Positions 1 to 8,045 of a stretch of 64,000 bases of DNA are shown here, in pieces. Position numbers and translations under genes: made by a program. The stretch is from JBFWRK01 sp050248955 (GTDB lineage Bacteria > Actinomycetota > Acidimicrobiia > Acidimicrobiales > Ilumatobacteraceae): assembly GCA_050248955.1 (NCBI GenBank), contig JBFWRK010000013.1:86429-150428 (forward strand). The letters are read 5' to 3'. Within the stretch, counting starts at the first letter, position 1. Every line of letters begins with the position of its first letter. The notes under the pieces were generated by a model. That model did not search any database and had not been told where the DNA came from. It saw only the letters and a program-made list of their open reading frames with translations.

Positions 1-158
1 GTCGAACGATCGCCCTAGAGGTTCGCAGCGCGACCTCCTGCTGCTCGCAGCACCCGACGTTGCGGCGGGTGACGGAGCCGGTGCTCGGCGGAGCTGCGAG
101 CGAGAAACCTTGACCAACTCTACGAACATGCGTTCGCACTCAATTAGCAGCTTGCCTG

Positions 159-428
159 TTGAGCAAGATGGCGCTCGCAACCGGGCTGCAGGGCCACGGT
201 CGTGGTGGGGCGTTGCTTGCGGACGCACTCGCTCGGTCGCTGATGAGCCGATCTGGAGGTCCGGCGTTTCGGGTTTTCGTGGTCGATGCCATTGACATGG
301 AAGTGGCCGGGTTCTATCGCCGTTATGGCTTCAAGGAGTCGCGGAACAGCCGCACGAAGTTGTACATGAAGATCAAGACGATCGAGAAGGCCTGTGTTAC
401 GGCGCTCGGTGAAGCAGCCGGGTCCTGA
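159..428 (+). pseudogene. 5'-truncated GNAT acetyltransferase remnant
   Basis: The 89-residue frame begins at a TTG and carries only the C-terminal half of a GNAT fold. It has the acetyl-CoA loop GHGRGGALLADAL, then VFVVDAIDMEVAGFYRRYGFKE, the usual strand 5/helix 4 region of toxin-type (TacT-like) acetyltransferases. An in-frame TGA at 111-113 removes everything N-terminal, although the 15 codons between that stop and the TTG still read like GNAT sequence. No partner antitoxin (RHH/DUF1778) gene is visible. I read it as a decayed toxin-antitoxin acetyltransferase. A sequencing frameshift upstream, outside the window, cannot be excluded. The first 158 bases hold nothing else I can support. 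Confidence 0.6.
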
Positions 429-429
429 C

Positions 430-687
430 CCCAACGGTTCTCAATCAGTCCTCAGCAGGATGAGAAGCGATGCGGTGCTTCCGCAGGTGACGCCACGATC
501 GTGCGCGTCGGTGCTGGTCACAAGAGCCGACCACCTCTGCCAAGGGCAGTGGAACGACGGCACGGGCCGCTCCTACGCGCAACGCAACGCCGACGCTCGT
601 CGAACTCGCCAGTGCCTACGGAAGCGGAACCGCGACCGGCGGCGACCTGATGCCAGGCGTGCGGGTGCTGAGCTCGGCTGCGCGGCC
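430..687. other. gene-free stretch
   Basis: No convincing gene, RNA or hairpin is seen between the GNAT remnant and the next minus-strand stop. Open frames here are arginine-rich shadows typical of GC-rich DNA. Confidence 0.5.
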
Positions 688-1479
688 TCAACGACGACGG
701 CGGCGGGCGGGCAGCCGATCGTCGTCGGTATCGGAGCCGGCGAACCGGGACCGCGCCTGCTCGACGTTCGTCGTCGGAGTGGGCTGCGGTGCGACGGCAG
801 CGTCGGGCATACGGCCGATGACATCCGACGTCACGACGGCGTCCGGTACGCGCCTGACCTCCGGCGCCACGGCGGCATCGGGCACGCGGCTCACCTCCGG
901 CGTCGCCACGACGGCACCGGACGTGGGCGCGGGTGTGGGGACCTCGGCTGCGGCGGACTCGTCCGGCACAGCGATCGACGACGTCACGACGGCCGAGGGT
1001 GACTCCGGCGGCGTGCCTGGCGGCGGCAGGTCGGACACGAGCGTCCCCGGCATCGGCGCCGGGAGGGTCTCCGGCTCGCATCCGGCTGCCGGCTCCGGAT
1101 CGGCCACGGCCACCAGCTCGTCCAGCATCGTCAGATCGGAAGCCGTCGCCGGCCCAGGCTCGGTGAGCAGGTCGAGCAGCCAGGCGTCGGCGTCGAAGCT
1201 GGTTGCCGTCTCGTCACGCGTGTGGTTCGAGCCGGCAGGCGCCGGGGTCACCGCGTCGGCGGGCGCGGATCGCGATGCCCCTGGCGCCTGCTCAGGCCCG
1301 ATCGGGTCGAGCAAGTGTCCGAACTCGAACGTCACGACCGTTCGTGTCGGCCACTGCCCGGCGCCGCGGACCGCGAGTTCCCCACGCGACCGGCGGTGCG
1401 CTCCCGTGCCGTCGAACGTCTGCGCGCGTCGCTGTCCGTGCTCCCCGTCCCACCGCAGGTCGGAGTGGGTCGGCACCAT
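688..1479 (-). CDS. Pro/Ala-rich low-complexity protein, unknown function
   Basis: A 263-residue hypothetical protein. I chose the ATG at 1479 because AGGTAGG lies about 10 bases upstream on the minus strand. The longer frame to 1647 would run into the opposite gene. There is no signal peptide or membrane segment. A short acidic amphipathic stretch (FDADAWLLDLL, about residues 90-100) precedes a long Pro/Ala/Thr/Val region. Three imperfect repeats of about 13-14 residues, of the form (T/A)PEV-R-PDAxVA, lie at about 808-910, and the protein ends in an arginine run. It diverges from the FtsH-like gene over 86 bases. The plus-strand frame across it is also open; I favour minus because of the ribosome-binding site and acidic composition. 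Confidence 0.5.
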   Translation of the reverse strand: MVPTHSDLRWDGEHGQRRAQTFDGTGAHRRSRGELAVRGAGQWPTRTVVTFEFGHLLDPIGPEQAPGASRSAPADAVTPAPAGSNHTRDETATSFDADAWLLDLLTEPGPATASDLTMLDELVAVADPEPAAGCEPETLPAPMPGTLVSDLPPPGTPPESPSAVVTSSIAVPDESAAAEVPTPAPTSGAVVATPEVSRVPDAAVAPEVRRVPDAVVTSDVIGRMPDAAVAPQPTPTTNVEQARSRFAGSDTDDDRLPARRRRR

Positions 1480-1565
1480 TGACGAACACCTACCTCGCAA
1501 GCCGTTGAGGTCGAACGGCGTGCCCCGTACCGTGGTCAGAAGGCGGCGATGAGCAGGGGAGGTCC

Positions 1566-3344
1566 ATGATGGACGTCGAGCGATTGGGTGCGGCCACGAT
1601 CCTGCGAGGCGGCGACGTGGATGCGACCAAGACCCGCGAGCGCACACGGCAACGGCGGCTGCTGCGGTTGTCGCTCGCGTTGATCGTCCTGCTCGTGTGG
1701 ATGTGGTCGCGGCTCCTCACGGGTCAGGACATCGGGATCGGCTTGCCGAGCATCCCCCAGGGCCGCAGCGACATCCTCATCTCGGTCGGCCTGATGGTGT
1801 GCCTCGCAGCGTTGATCCTCACGCCGATGATCGCTGCTGGGCGCTCGCCCCACGTCCTGTTCCGACCCTCCGAGACGGGTGTGTCGCTGAGCGACGTCGT
1901 CGGCGCGCCGCAGACCACCCGGGAAGCGATCGACACCCTCAACCTGTTCCTCGCCCACCGCACCTTCACGAAGGAGCTCGGTGGCAAGCCGCGCCGCGGC
2001 GTGCTGTTCGAAGGTCCCCCCGGCACGGGCAAGACCTACCTCGCCAAGGCGATGGCGGGCGAGGCCGGCGTGCCGTTCCTGTTCGTGTCGGCCAGCGCCT
2101 TCCAGTCCATGTACTACGGCCAGACCAACCGCAAGATCCGCACCTACTTCAAGGCGCTCCGCCGGACGGCTCGCAAGGAGGGCGGCGCGATCGGGTTCAT
2201 CGAAGAGTTCGATGCCATCGGCGCGTCGCGCAGCGGCACTGGCTCCTCGACGATGCGCGAGGGTGTGGCCGGCATCGTCAACGAACTGCTCGTCCAGATG
2301 CAGAGCTTCGACATGCCGACCGGCGGGATGAAGCTCGTCGCGCGGCTGGTCGACTTCGTGAACCTCTGGTTGCCGACCACGCGCCACCTGCGGCCGCCCC
2401 GCCCGAGCGTGGCGAACGTGCTGATCATCGCCGCGACGAATCGCGCTGCCGACCTCGACCCGGCGCTCCTGCGCCCCGGCCGCTTCGACCGCATCATCCA
2501 CTTCGACCTCCCGCCGCGCGCCGATCGCGCCGCGATCGCCGAGTACTACCTCGGCCGCAAGGCACACGGCGACGACGTGTCGGCCGACGACATCGCCGGT
2601 CTGACGACGGGGTACTCCCCGGTCAGCATCGAGCGGCTGCTCGACGAGGCGTTGATCTGCGCGCTCCGCCACGGCCGGCGGCAGATGACGACGAAGGACG
2701 TGCTGCAGGCGAAGCTCGTCACCGAGCTCGGTCTCTCCCACGACGCGGGGTACCAGCCCGAAGAGCGTCACCGGATCGCTGTCCACGAGGCCGGTCACGC
2801 GCTGCTCGCCGAGCTCTGCGGTCGACGGGTCAACGTCGCCTCGATCCTGCGTCGTTCCGACGCGCTCGGGCTCGTCTCGCACGTCGACTCCGAGGAGCGC
2901 CACCTGCACACGCCGCAGCAGGCGACGAAGCTGATCCACATCGCGCTCGGCGGCATGGTCGCCGAGGAGCTCGAGTTCGGCGAGGCATCGAGCGGCATCA
3001 GCTCCGACCTGGCCGCGGCGACCACCATCGCCGCCCAACTCGTCGGCTCGATGGGTGCCGGTGGCTCCCGGCTGAGTCTCGAAGCAGCGAACGTGCCTGG
3101 CGCCGCGAACCTCGTGGCGAAGGTGCTCGCCGACGAGTCGTCACGAGCGGCGGCGGAGCGGATCATCGCCGATGCTGAGTCGGCCGCCCGCTTGCTGATG
3201 ACGCAGCACCGTGGCGCGCTCCTCGCGATCGCGGCGGCGCTGCACGATCAGGACGAGCTCAGTGGCGACGAGGTCCGGGCGATCGTCGCCGAACACGCGT
3301 CGACGGTGGCGGGACCGGTGGCTCAGGGTCGCGCGGGCCGCTGA
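1566..3344 (+). CDS. FtsH-like membrane AAA+ zinc metalloprotease, divergent
   Basis: 592 residues, organised like FtsH but divergent. Two membrane segments (about 33-50 and 69-90) are separated by only about 20 residues, so the usual external domain is nearly absent. The AAA module follows, with Walker A GPPGTGKT (150-157), a pore loop reading MYYG instead of MFVG (182-185) and a second-region-of-homology TNRAADLDPALLRPGRFD (291-308). Walker B reads FIEEFDAIG, with Glu in place of the usual Asp. A roughly 30-residue insert (250-283) precedes the SRH. The peptidase part has HEAGH (407-411) and the third zinc ligand in SSDLAAAT (D481). GGGAGG sits five bases before the ATG. It should degrade membrane or misfolded proteins on the inner face of the membrane. 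It is probably a second FtsH paralogue, and its 3' end overlaps the convergent thioesterase by 22 bases. Confidence 0.85.
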   Translation: MMDVERLGAATILRGGDVDATKTRERTRQRRLLRLSLALIVLLVWMWSRLLTGQDIGIGLPSIPQGRSDILISVGLMVCLAALILTPMIAAGRSPHVLFRPSETGVSLSDVVGAPQTTREAIDTLNLFLAHRTFTKELGGKPRRGVLFEGPPGTGKTYLAKAMAGEAGVPFLFVSASAFQSMYYGQTNRKIRTYFKALRRTARKEGGAIGFIEEFDAIGASRSGTGSSTMREGVAGIVNELLVQMQSFDMPTGGMKLVARLVDFVNLWLPTTRHLRPPRPSVANVLIIAATNRAADLDPALLRPGRFDRIIHFDLPPRADRAAIAEYYLGRKAHGDDVSADDIAGLTTGYSPVSIERLLDEALICALRHGRRQMTTKDVLQAKLVTELGLSHDAGYQPEERHRIAVHEAGHALLAELCGRRVNVASILRRSDALGLVSHVDSEERHLHTPQQATKLIHIALGGMVAEELEFGEASSGISSDLAAATTIAAQLVGSMGAGGSRLSLEAANVPGAANLVAKVLADESSRAAAERIIADAESAARLLMTQHRGALLAIAAALHDQDELSGDEVRAIVAEHASTVAGPVAQGRAGR

Positions 3345-4156
3345 ACGTCGCGCACGAGCGCTTCCTGCGCGACGGTTGCGGCATGGATGCCGGATTCGTC
3401 GAACACATGACCGATCGCGAGCCCACGGCCGCCGACGTAGCGATGGCAACTGAAGTCGTACAGGTGCCACTCGTCCGCACGGAGCGGTGCGTGGAACCAG
3501 ATCGTGTGGTCGAGGCTGGCGACGAACAGGCCGTGTTCGCCCTCGCCCTGCTCGCGGCGGGGACCGAACTCCGGATGGGCACGCATGACCGTGTCCGCCG
3601 GGAGGTCGTCGGAGATGTAGGCGAGCGCGCAGCGCTGCAGCAGCTGGTCGTCGCCGAGCTGACCTGACGCCCGCATCCACGCCGCGGTGCGCCCGCGGCC
3701 ATCCCGCCCTCGGTCGTCGAGCGCGTCTCGGGGCACCCATCGGCGGTCGAACGCCGGCGTCCACGCATCGGACGCGAGCAGCTCCGGCCGTGGCACGGCG
3801 GGATCGATCGTCACGGGGGCCAGGTCGAGCTGATCTTCCGCTCGCTGGAACGACGCCTCGAGGTTGAGGATCGCACCGATCGCCTGGCGGGCCACGACGC
3901 GTCGGGTGGAGAAGCTCCTGCCATTGCGGATCCGGTCGACCTCGTAGCGGACCGGCTCCGACGCATCACCGCGTCGGATGAAGTACGCCCGCAGCGAGTG
4001 TGCGATGAGCTCCGGCTCGACGGTCTCGGCCGCGGCCCGCAAGGCCTGCGCGACGATGTGACCGCCATAGAGACCACCCCACGGATAGCTCCCGCCGGCA
4101 CCCACGAACGTGTCCGGACCGTGCGGGACGAGGGCGAAGAGCTGTTCGAGGTCCAT
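3323..4156 (-). CDS. acyl-CoA thioesterase II (TesB-type)
   Basis: 277 residues with the double hot-dog layout of TesB. The N-terminal hot-dog has GGLYGGHIVAQALRAAAETV and the HSLRAYFIRRGDA motif. The C-terminal one has FVASLDHTIWFHAPLRADEWHLYDF, containing the Asp-His region used in catalysis, and RGLAIGHVFDESG. TesB enzymes hydrolyse fatty acyl-CoA esters to free acid and CoA in the cytosol. It is the last gene of the nitroreductase - methyltransferase - thioesterase run, five bases after the methyltransferase stop. A second TesB paralogue lies at 7129-8043. Its 3' end overlaps the FtsH-like gene tail-to-tail. Confidence 0.9.
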   Translation of the reverse strand: MDLEQLFALVPHGPDTFVGAGGSYPWGGLYGGHIVAQALRAAAETVEPELIAHSLRAYFIRRGDASEPVRYEVDRIRNGRSFSTRRVVARQAIGAILNLEASFQRAEDQLDLAPVTIDPAVPRPELLASDAWTPAFDRRWVPRDALDDRGRDGRGRTAAWMRASGQLGDDQLLQRCALAYISDDLPADTVMRAHPEFGPRREQGEGEHGLFVASLDHTIWFHAPLRADEWHLYDFSCHRYVGGRGLAIGHVFDESGIHAATVAQEALVRDVQRPARP

Positions 4157-4161
4157 CGCCG

Positions 4162-4806
4162 TCAGTCTGAGTCGACGCGCCGCAAGACGCGCAGCGATCC
4201 GGTCGCCGACACGAGCCGGAAGCAGCCGCTCTCGAGCGCCGGCAGGAAGATCTGCTCGTACGGCGGGCGGCCCCCGTCCAACGGGTCGGGGAAGACATCG
4301 TGGATCGCAAGGCAGCCGCCCGGGACGACGTGCGGTGTCCAGCCTTCGTAGTCAGCCCGTGCCGGCTCGACGCCGTGGCCGCCATCGATGAAGCAGAACG
4401 CGAGCGGCGTGCGCCAATGCGCGGCGACGATCGGAGAGCGGCCAACGACCGCGACGACGTCGTCCTCCAGCCCCGCGGCGCGGATGGTGCGGCGAAAGAA
4501 CGGGAGGGTGTCCATCTCGCCGATCGCAGGGTCGACGAGCGCCGGGTCGTGCCACTCCCAACCCGGCTGGTTCTCCTCGGAGCCCCGGTGGTGGTCGACG
4601 GCGAACACCACGACGCCAGCGGTGCGCGCCGCGGCGCCGAGCCACACCGTCGAGCGACCGCAGTAGGAACCGACTTCGAGGAACGGCAGGCCGGGCACGT
4701 CTCGTCCCGCCTGACAGGCGGCCTCGTACAGCGCGTCGCCTTCGTCGGCCGGCATGAAACCGTTGGCGGCGAGCGCAGCCGCTCGCAGCGCGGGCTCGAT
4801 CATCAC
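4162..4806 (-). CDS. class I SAM-dependent methyltransferase
   Basis: 214 residues of the Methyltransf_24 type. Motif I is FLEVGSYCGRSTVWLG (about 42-57), followed by an acidic post-I strand VVVFAVDHHRG. The later FCFIDGGHGVEPARADYEGW motif is typical of O-methyltransferases acting on small molecules or sugar/antibiotic-like substrates, and the substrate cannot be told. It starts at the GTG directly abutting the nitroreductase TAG (4807-4809); an ATG one codon later is an equally good start. It is translationally coupled in the three-gene minus-strand operon. Confidence 0.8.
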   Translation of the reverse strand: MMIEPALRAAALAANGFMPADEGDALYEAACQAGRDVPGLPFLEVGSYCGRSTVWLGAAARTAGVVVFAVDHHRGSEENQPGWEWHDPALVDPAIGEMDTLPFFRRTIRAAGLEDDVVAVVGRSPIVAAHWRTPLAFCFIDGGHGVEPARADYEGWTPHVVPGGCLAIHDVFPDPLDGGRPPYEQIFLPALESGCFRLVSATGSLRVLRRVDSD

Positions 4807-5478
4807 CTACCAGCCGTCCCAGTGGATGATGGTGTCCGGATCTGGCCGCGTCGCCGGCTTGAAGTCGGTGCCCTTCGTGAACGCGACCGGGCTCAGGCAC
4901 ACCTGCTGCACCGACTCGAACGGGATGCCCAGCACGTCGGCGACCTGCTGTTCCATCATCAGGTGGATGGTGGTCCACGACGTGCCCAGTCCTCGTGCCC
5001 GCGCCGCGAGCATGAAGCTCCACATCGCCGGCAGGACATTGCCCATCATCGACGCGGCCATCATCGCCGGGACCCCGTCGACCCTCCCACCGACGCTGCA
5101 GGCGATCACCTGAACAGGTGCGTCGCCCATGTGCTCACCGAGATGATCGGCGGACGACGCCGACCGCGCCTGCTGCGCGTTCGCCTCGTCGGAGCCCTTG
5201 TCGATCGATCCGATGTAGATGCCGTCCAGCGTTCGATAGATGTCGTAGCACTGCCGGTAGATGTCACCGATCGCGCGCCGCTTCGCCTCGTCGCGCACGA
5301 CCACGAACCGCATCGTCATGTTGTTCGACCCGGACGGCGACTGCATCGCCGCAGCCACGCACTCCCGGACGAGCTCGTCGGGCACGGGGCGTGAGAAGTC
5401 GAGCCGCTTGCGGACGGCGCGGGTCGTCGAGAGCAGCTCATCGGGGCTGAGGGACAGTATCGGCACGCGAGCCACCAT
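4807..5478 (-). CDS. nitroreductase-family FMN oxidoreductase
   Basis: 223 residues. The N-terminal TTRAVRKRLDFSRPVPDELVRECVAAAMQSPSGSNN segment is the nitroreductase FMN-binding signature. GLGTSWTTIHLM and the C-terminal VCLSPVAFTKG complete the fold. Members reduce nitro-aromatics, quinones or enones with NAD(P)H and FMN. The physiological substrate is unknown. It is the first gene of a minus-strand operon. Only 11 bases separate its ATG from the GTG of the divergent membrane protein, so the two promoters must overlap each other's coding sequence or both transcripts are leaderless. Confidence 0.85.
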   Translation of the reverse strand: MVARVPILSLSPDELLSTTRAVRKRLDFSRPVPDELVRECVAAAMQSPSGSNNMTMRFVVVRDEAKRRAIGDIYRQCYDIYRTLDGIYIGSIDKGSDEANAQQARSASSADHLGEHMGDAPVQVIACSVGGRVDGVPAMMAASMMGNVLPAMWSFMLAARARGLGTSWTTIHLMMEQQVADVLGIPFESVQQVCLSPVAFTKGTDFKPATRPDPDTIIHWDGW

Positions 5479-5489
5479 AATCGTGGGTC

Positions 5490-7124
5490 GTGCAGGAACA
5501 GACGGCCGAGCGACCGCTGCTCACCGCGGTCGACGTGGAGCCGCGAACGGACCAGACCACACGGTTCGCGCGCCTGCGCGACGAGCTGCCGCTGCTCCTG
5601 ATCGTCCTCTCCGTGTTCTTGTTCTGCGTGATCAACCAGCACTCCGGTCACGACTGGGGTGACGACTTCTCGCTGTACCTCCGTCAGGCGAAGGGCATCG
5701 TCGACGGCCGCGTCGGCGACGTCCTCGCCGACAACCGGTACACCGTCGACCACTCGTCGTGGAACACGTTCAGCCCGTACTCGTACCCGTGGGGGTTCCC
5801 GCTGCTGCTCGCGCCGTTCGTCGCGTGGCGCGGGCTGGACTACGACTTCCTGAAGATCGTCGAAGCCGCCTTCTTCGCCGGCTTCCTCTTCGTGTTCGCG
5901 CAGATCCTCCGGCGACGGGTGAACGAGGTCGCCGCGGCGACGATCGTGCTGTTGATCGGTCTCAGCGTCCCGTACGTCAGCTGGACGGACACGGTGCTGT
6001 CGGAGTTCCCGTACCTCTTCGCGCTGGCGATGGCGCTGTGGTGGCTCGACCGGTGCCGCGAGCGCGAGCAGCTCGAGGGTCAGGCGCTCGGACCGCTCCT
6101 CCTCCTCGGCTTCCTCGTCGGGTACACCTACACCGTTCGCCGCGAAGGCTTGGCGCTGTTCGTCGCCCTCGTCGCAGTCCACCTCGTCGTTATCGCCCCC
6201 CGGCTGTGGGCGGCGCGCTCACAACCGCGGCGCATGCTGCGAGCGGTGCGCTGGTCGAGGGTCGCGACGCCGTACCTCGCCGCGCTGGGTTGGGTCGCCG
6301 GGCTCCAGATCGTGCTGCCGACCGTGATCTACCAGAGCTTCCCGAACACGGGCCTGTCACAGGTCAAGCCGAACCTGATCTGGTACCGCGACATCCTCGC
6401 CGAACAGCTCGGACTGAAGTCCGTCGGCTATCCGGAGCTGGAGCTGCTCGGCTCCGGCGGTCTCGCCCGGCTCGCGCTCGGGTTGTTCCTCGGCCTGTCG
6501 CTCGTCGGCCTCGTCGCGCGCGCGATCCGCGCGAGGGCGCTCGACGCGTCGCTCATCGGCTACCTCGTCGGCGTCAGCTTCATCTTCGGGATCACCCCGT
6601 TCCACGAGGGTCGGTACCTCTTCTCGATCACGCCGCTCATGGCGTACTTCGCGCTGCACGGGGTCGCGGTGACCGTCGAACTGCTCGCGCCGAAGCGCGT
6701 GCCCCGCGCTCGAGCAGGCATCGCCGCCGGCACGGCGTTCCTCCTGGTGTTCACACTCGCCAACGGTCACGACCTGTGGCAGCGAACCGACGTGCGACGC
6801 GCCCAGGGCGAGTACGTGATCTGGGGTCCCGAGGATCCGAATGCGACCCAGATGTTCGCCGCGGTCCGCGCCACGACGGACGACGACGACATCATCGGGT
6901 TCTTCCGCGCCCGCGCGATGAACCTCTACAGCGACCGGCGCTCGGTGCAGGTCACCTCGATCGCCCACGTGCTCGAGCGGACCGACTTCTACGTGATGGC
7001 GAAGAACTCGACGTACTCGCAGATCCTCATCAGCGACGATGAAGCCGACGCGGCCGGGCTCCGGAAGGTCTGGGAGAACGCGTTCTTCACAATCTGGGCC
7101 ACCCCTGGGGAGTCGCAGCCGTGA
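5490..7124 (+). CDS. polytopic GT-C-type glycosyltransferase-like membrane protein
   Basis: 544 residues with about ten hydrophobic segments. After the first membrane helix (about 33-48) comes SGHDWGDDFSLYLRQA, an acidic loop in the place where GT39/GT-C enzymes carry their catalytic Asp. SYPWGFPLLLAPF follows. The C-terminal 130 residues are soluble and lie outside the last helix. GT-C enzymes use polyprenyl-phosphate sugars on the extracytoplasmic side of the membrane; acceptor and sugar here are unknown. The start is the GTG at 5490. The stop lies five bases before the thioesterase ATG, suggesting one transcript with the next two genes. Confidence 0.7.
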   Translation: MQEQTAERPLLTAVDVEPRTDQTTRFARLRDELPLLLIVLSVFLFCVINQHSGHDWGDDFSLYLRQAKGIVDGRVGDVLADNRYTVDHSSWNTFSPYSYPWGFPLLLAPFVAWRGLDYDFLKIVEAAFFAGFLFVFAQILRRRVNEVAAATIVLLIGLSVPYVSWTDTVLSEFPYLFALAMALWWLDRCREREQLEGQALGPLLLLGFLVGYTYTVRREGLALFVALVAVHLVVIAPRLWAARSQPRRMLRAVRWSRVATPYLAALGWVAGLQIVLPTVIYQSFPNTGLSQVKPNLIWYRDILAEQLGLKSVGYPELELLGSGGLARLALGLFLGLSLVGLVARAIRARALDASLIGYLVGVSFIFGITPFHEGRYLFSITPLMAYFALHGVAVTVELLAPKRVPRARAGIAAGTAFLLVFTLANGHDLWQRTDVRRAQGEYVIWGPEDPNATQMFAAVRATTDDDDIIGFFRARAMNLYSDRRSVQVTSIAHVLERTDFYVMAKNSTYSQILISDDEADAAGLRKVWENAFFTIWATPGESQP

Positions 7125-7128
7125 CACG

Positions 7129-8043
7129 ATGCCCGGGATGAGCGAGGCCCACACCGCGCTCGACGACCTCGTCGAGCTGCTCGATCTGGAAGCGATCGAG
7201 GTCAACCTGTTCCGAGGCGTGTCCCCCGAGGAGAGCCGCCAGCGCGTGTTCGGCGGCCAGGTCGCCGGACAGGCCCTCGTCGCGGCGGCGCGCACGGTCG
7301 ACGACTCCACCCGCCTGGTGCATTCGTTGCACGCGTACTTCCTGCGCCCGGGCGACCCGAAGGTACCGATCCTCTACGAGGTCGATCGGCTCCGCGATGG
7401 GCGCAGCTTCACGACGCGGCGTGTGGTCGCGATCCAGCACGGCCAGGCGATCTTCAACCTGCAGGCGAGCTTCCACGCCACCGAGCCAGGGCTCGATCAC
7501 CAACTGGTGATGCCGGAGGTACCCGCACCGGACTCGCTCCCCGACTTCAAGACGCGCATGGCGCCGTACAAGGAGCAGCTCGGCGACTGGTACGACCGAC
7601 CGCGACCGATAGACCTCCGTTACATCGGCAGCGGCCCGTTCGACCGTGGTGGCGAGTCCACGCACGCGCAGCGGGTCTGGTTGCGGGCCGACGGCACGCT
7701 GCCCGACGACCCCGTGCTGCACGCCTGCATCGTCACGTACGCGTCGGACATGACCTTGCTCGACACGACCGTCCTGCCGCATCGCTTGTCGTGGGAGTCA
7801 CCCGGCGTGCAGATGGCGAGCCTCGACCACGCGATGTGGTTCCACCGGCCGTTCCGCGCCGACAGCTGGCTCCTGTACGACCAGCACACGCCGTCGACAT
7901 CGAGCGCGCGTGGCCTGGCGATCGGTTCGATCTTCGCGCAGAGCGGCGAGCTCGTCGTCAGCGTCGTCCAAGAAGGCCTCATCCGGGTTGCTCGCGATCC
8001 GGAGGTCGGCACGGCACAGACCGGGCACAGCGTGGAGCTCTGA
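7129..8043 (+). CDS. acyl-CoA thioesterase II (TesB-type)
   Basis: 304 residues, full-length TesB double hot-dog. It has QRVFGGQVAGQALVAAARTV and HSLHAYFLRPGD in the first domain, MASLDHAMWFHRPFRADSWLLYDQ and RGLAIGSIFAQSG in the second. Predicted to hydrolyse acyl-CoAs. ATG 7129 and ATG 7138 (MSEAHT) are both possible; neither has a strong Shine-Dalgarno, consistent with translational coupling to the upstream gene. It is clearly a paralogue of 3323-4156, sharing gene order logic but not operon. Confidence 0.9.
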   Translation: MPGMSEAHTALDDLVELLDLEAIEVNLFRGVSPEESRQRVFGGQVAGQALVAAARTVDDSTRLVHSLHAYFLRPGDPKVPILYEVDRLRDGRSFTTRRVVAIQHGQAIFNLQASFHATEPGLDHQLVMPEVPAPDSLPDFKTRMAPYKEQLGDWYDRPRPIDLRYIGSGPFDRGGESTHAQRVWLRADGTLPDDPVLHACIVTYASDMTLLDTTVLPHRLSWESPGVQMASLDHAMWFHRPFRADSWLLYDQHTPSTSSARGLAIGSIFAQSGELVVSVVQEGLIRVARDPEVGTAQTGHSVEL

Positions 8044-8045
8044 GC

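Noticed and set aside
650..1552. Plus-strand Ser/Thr/Gly-rich open frame of 300 codons
   Set aside because: It is the antisense of the minus-strand frame, lacks a ribosome-binding site, and ends in random Arg/Cys-rich sequence.
1536..3038. Long minus-strand frame opposite the FtsH-like gene
   Set aside because: His/Arg/Asp-rich shadow frame typical of high-GC coding DNA; the plus strand has clear FtsH motifs.
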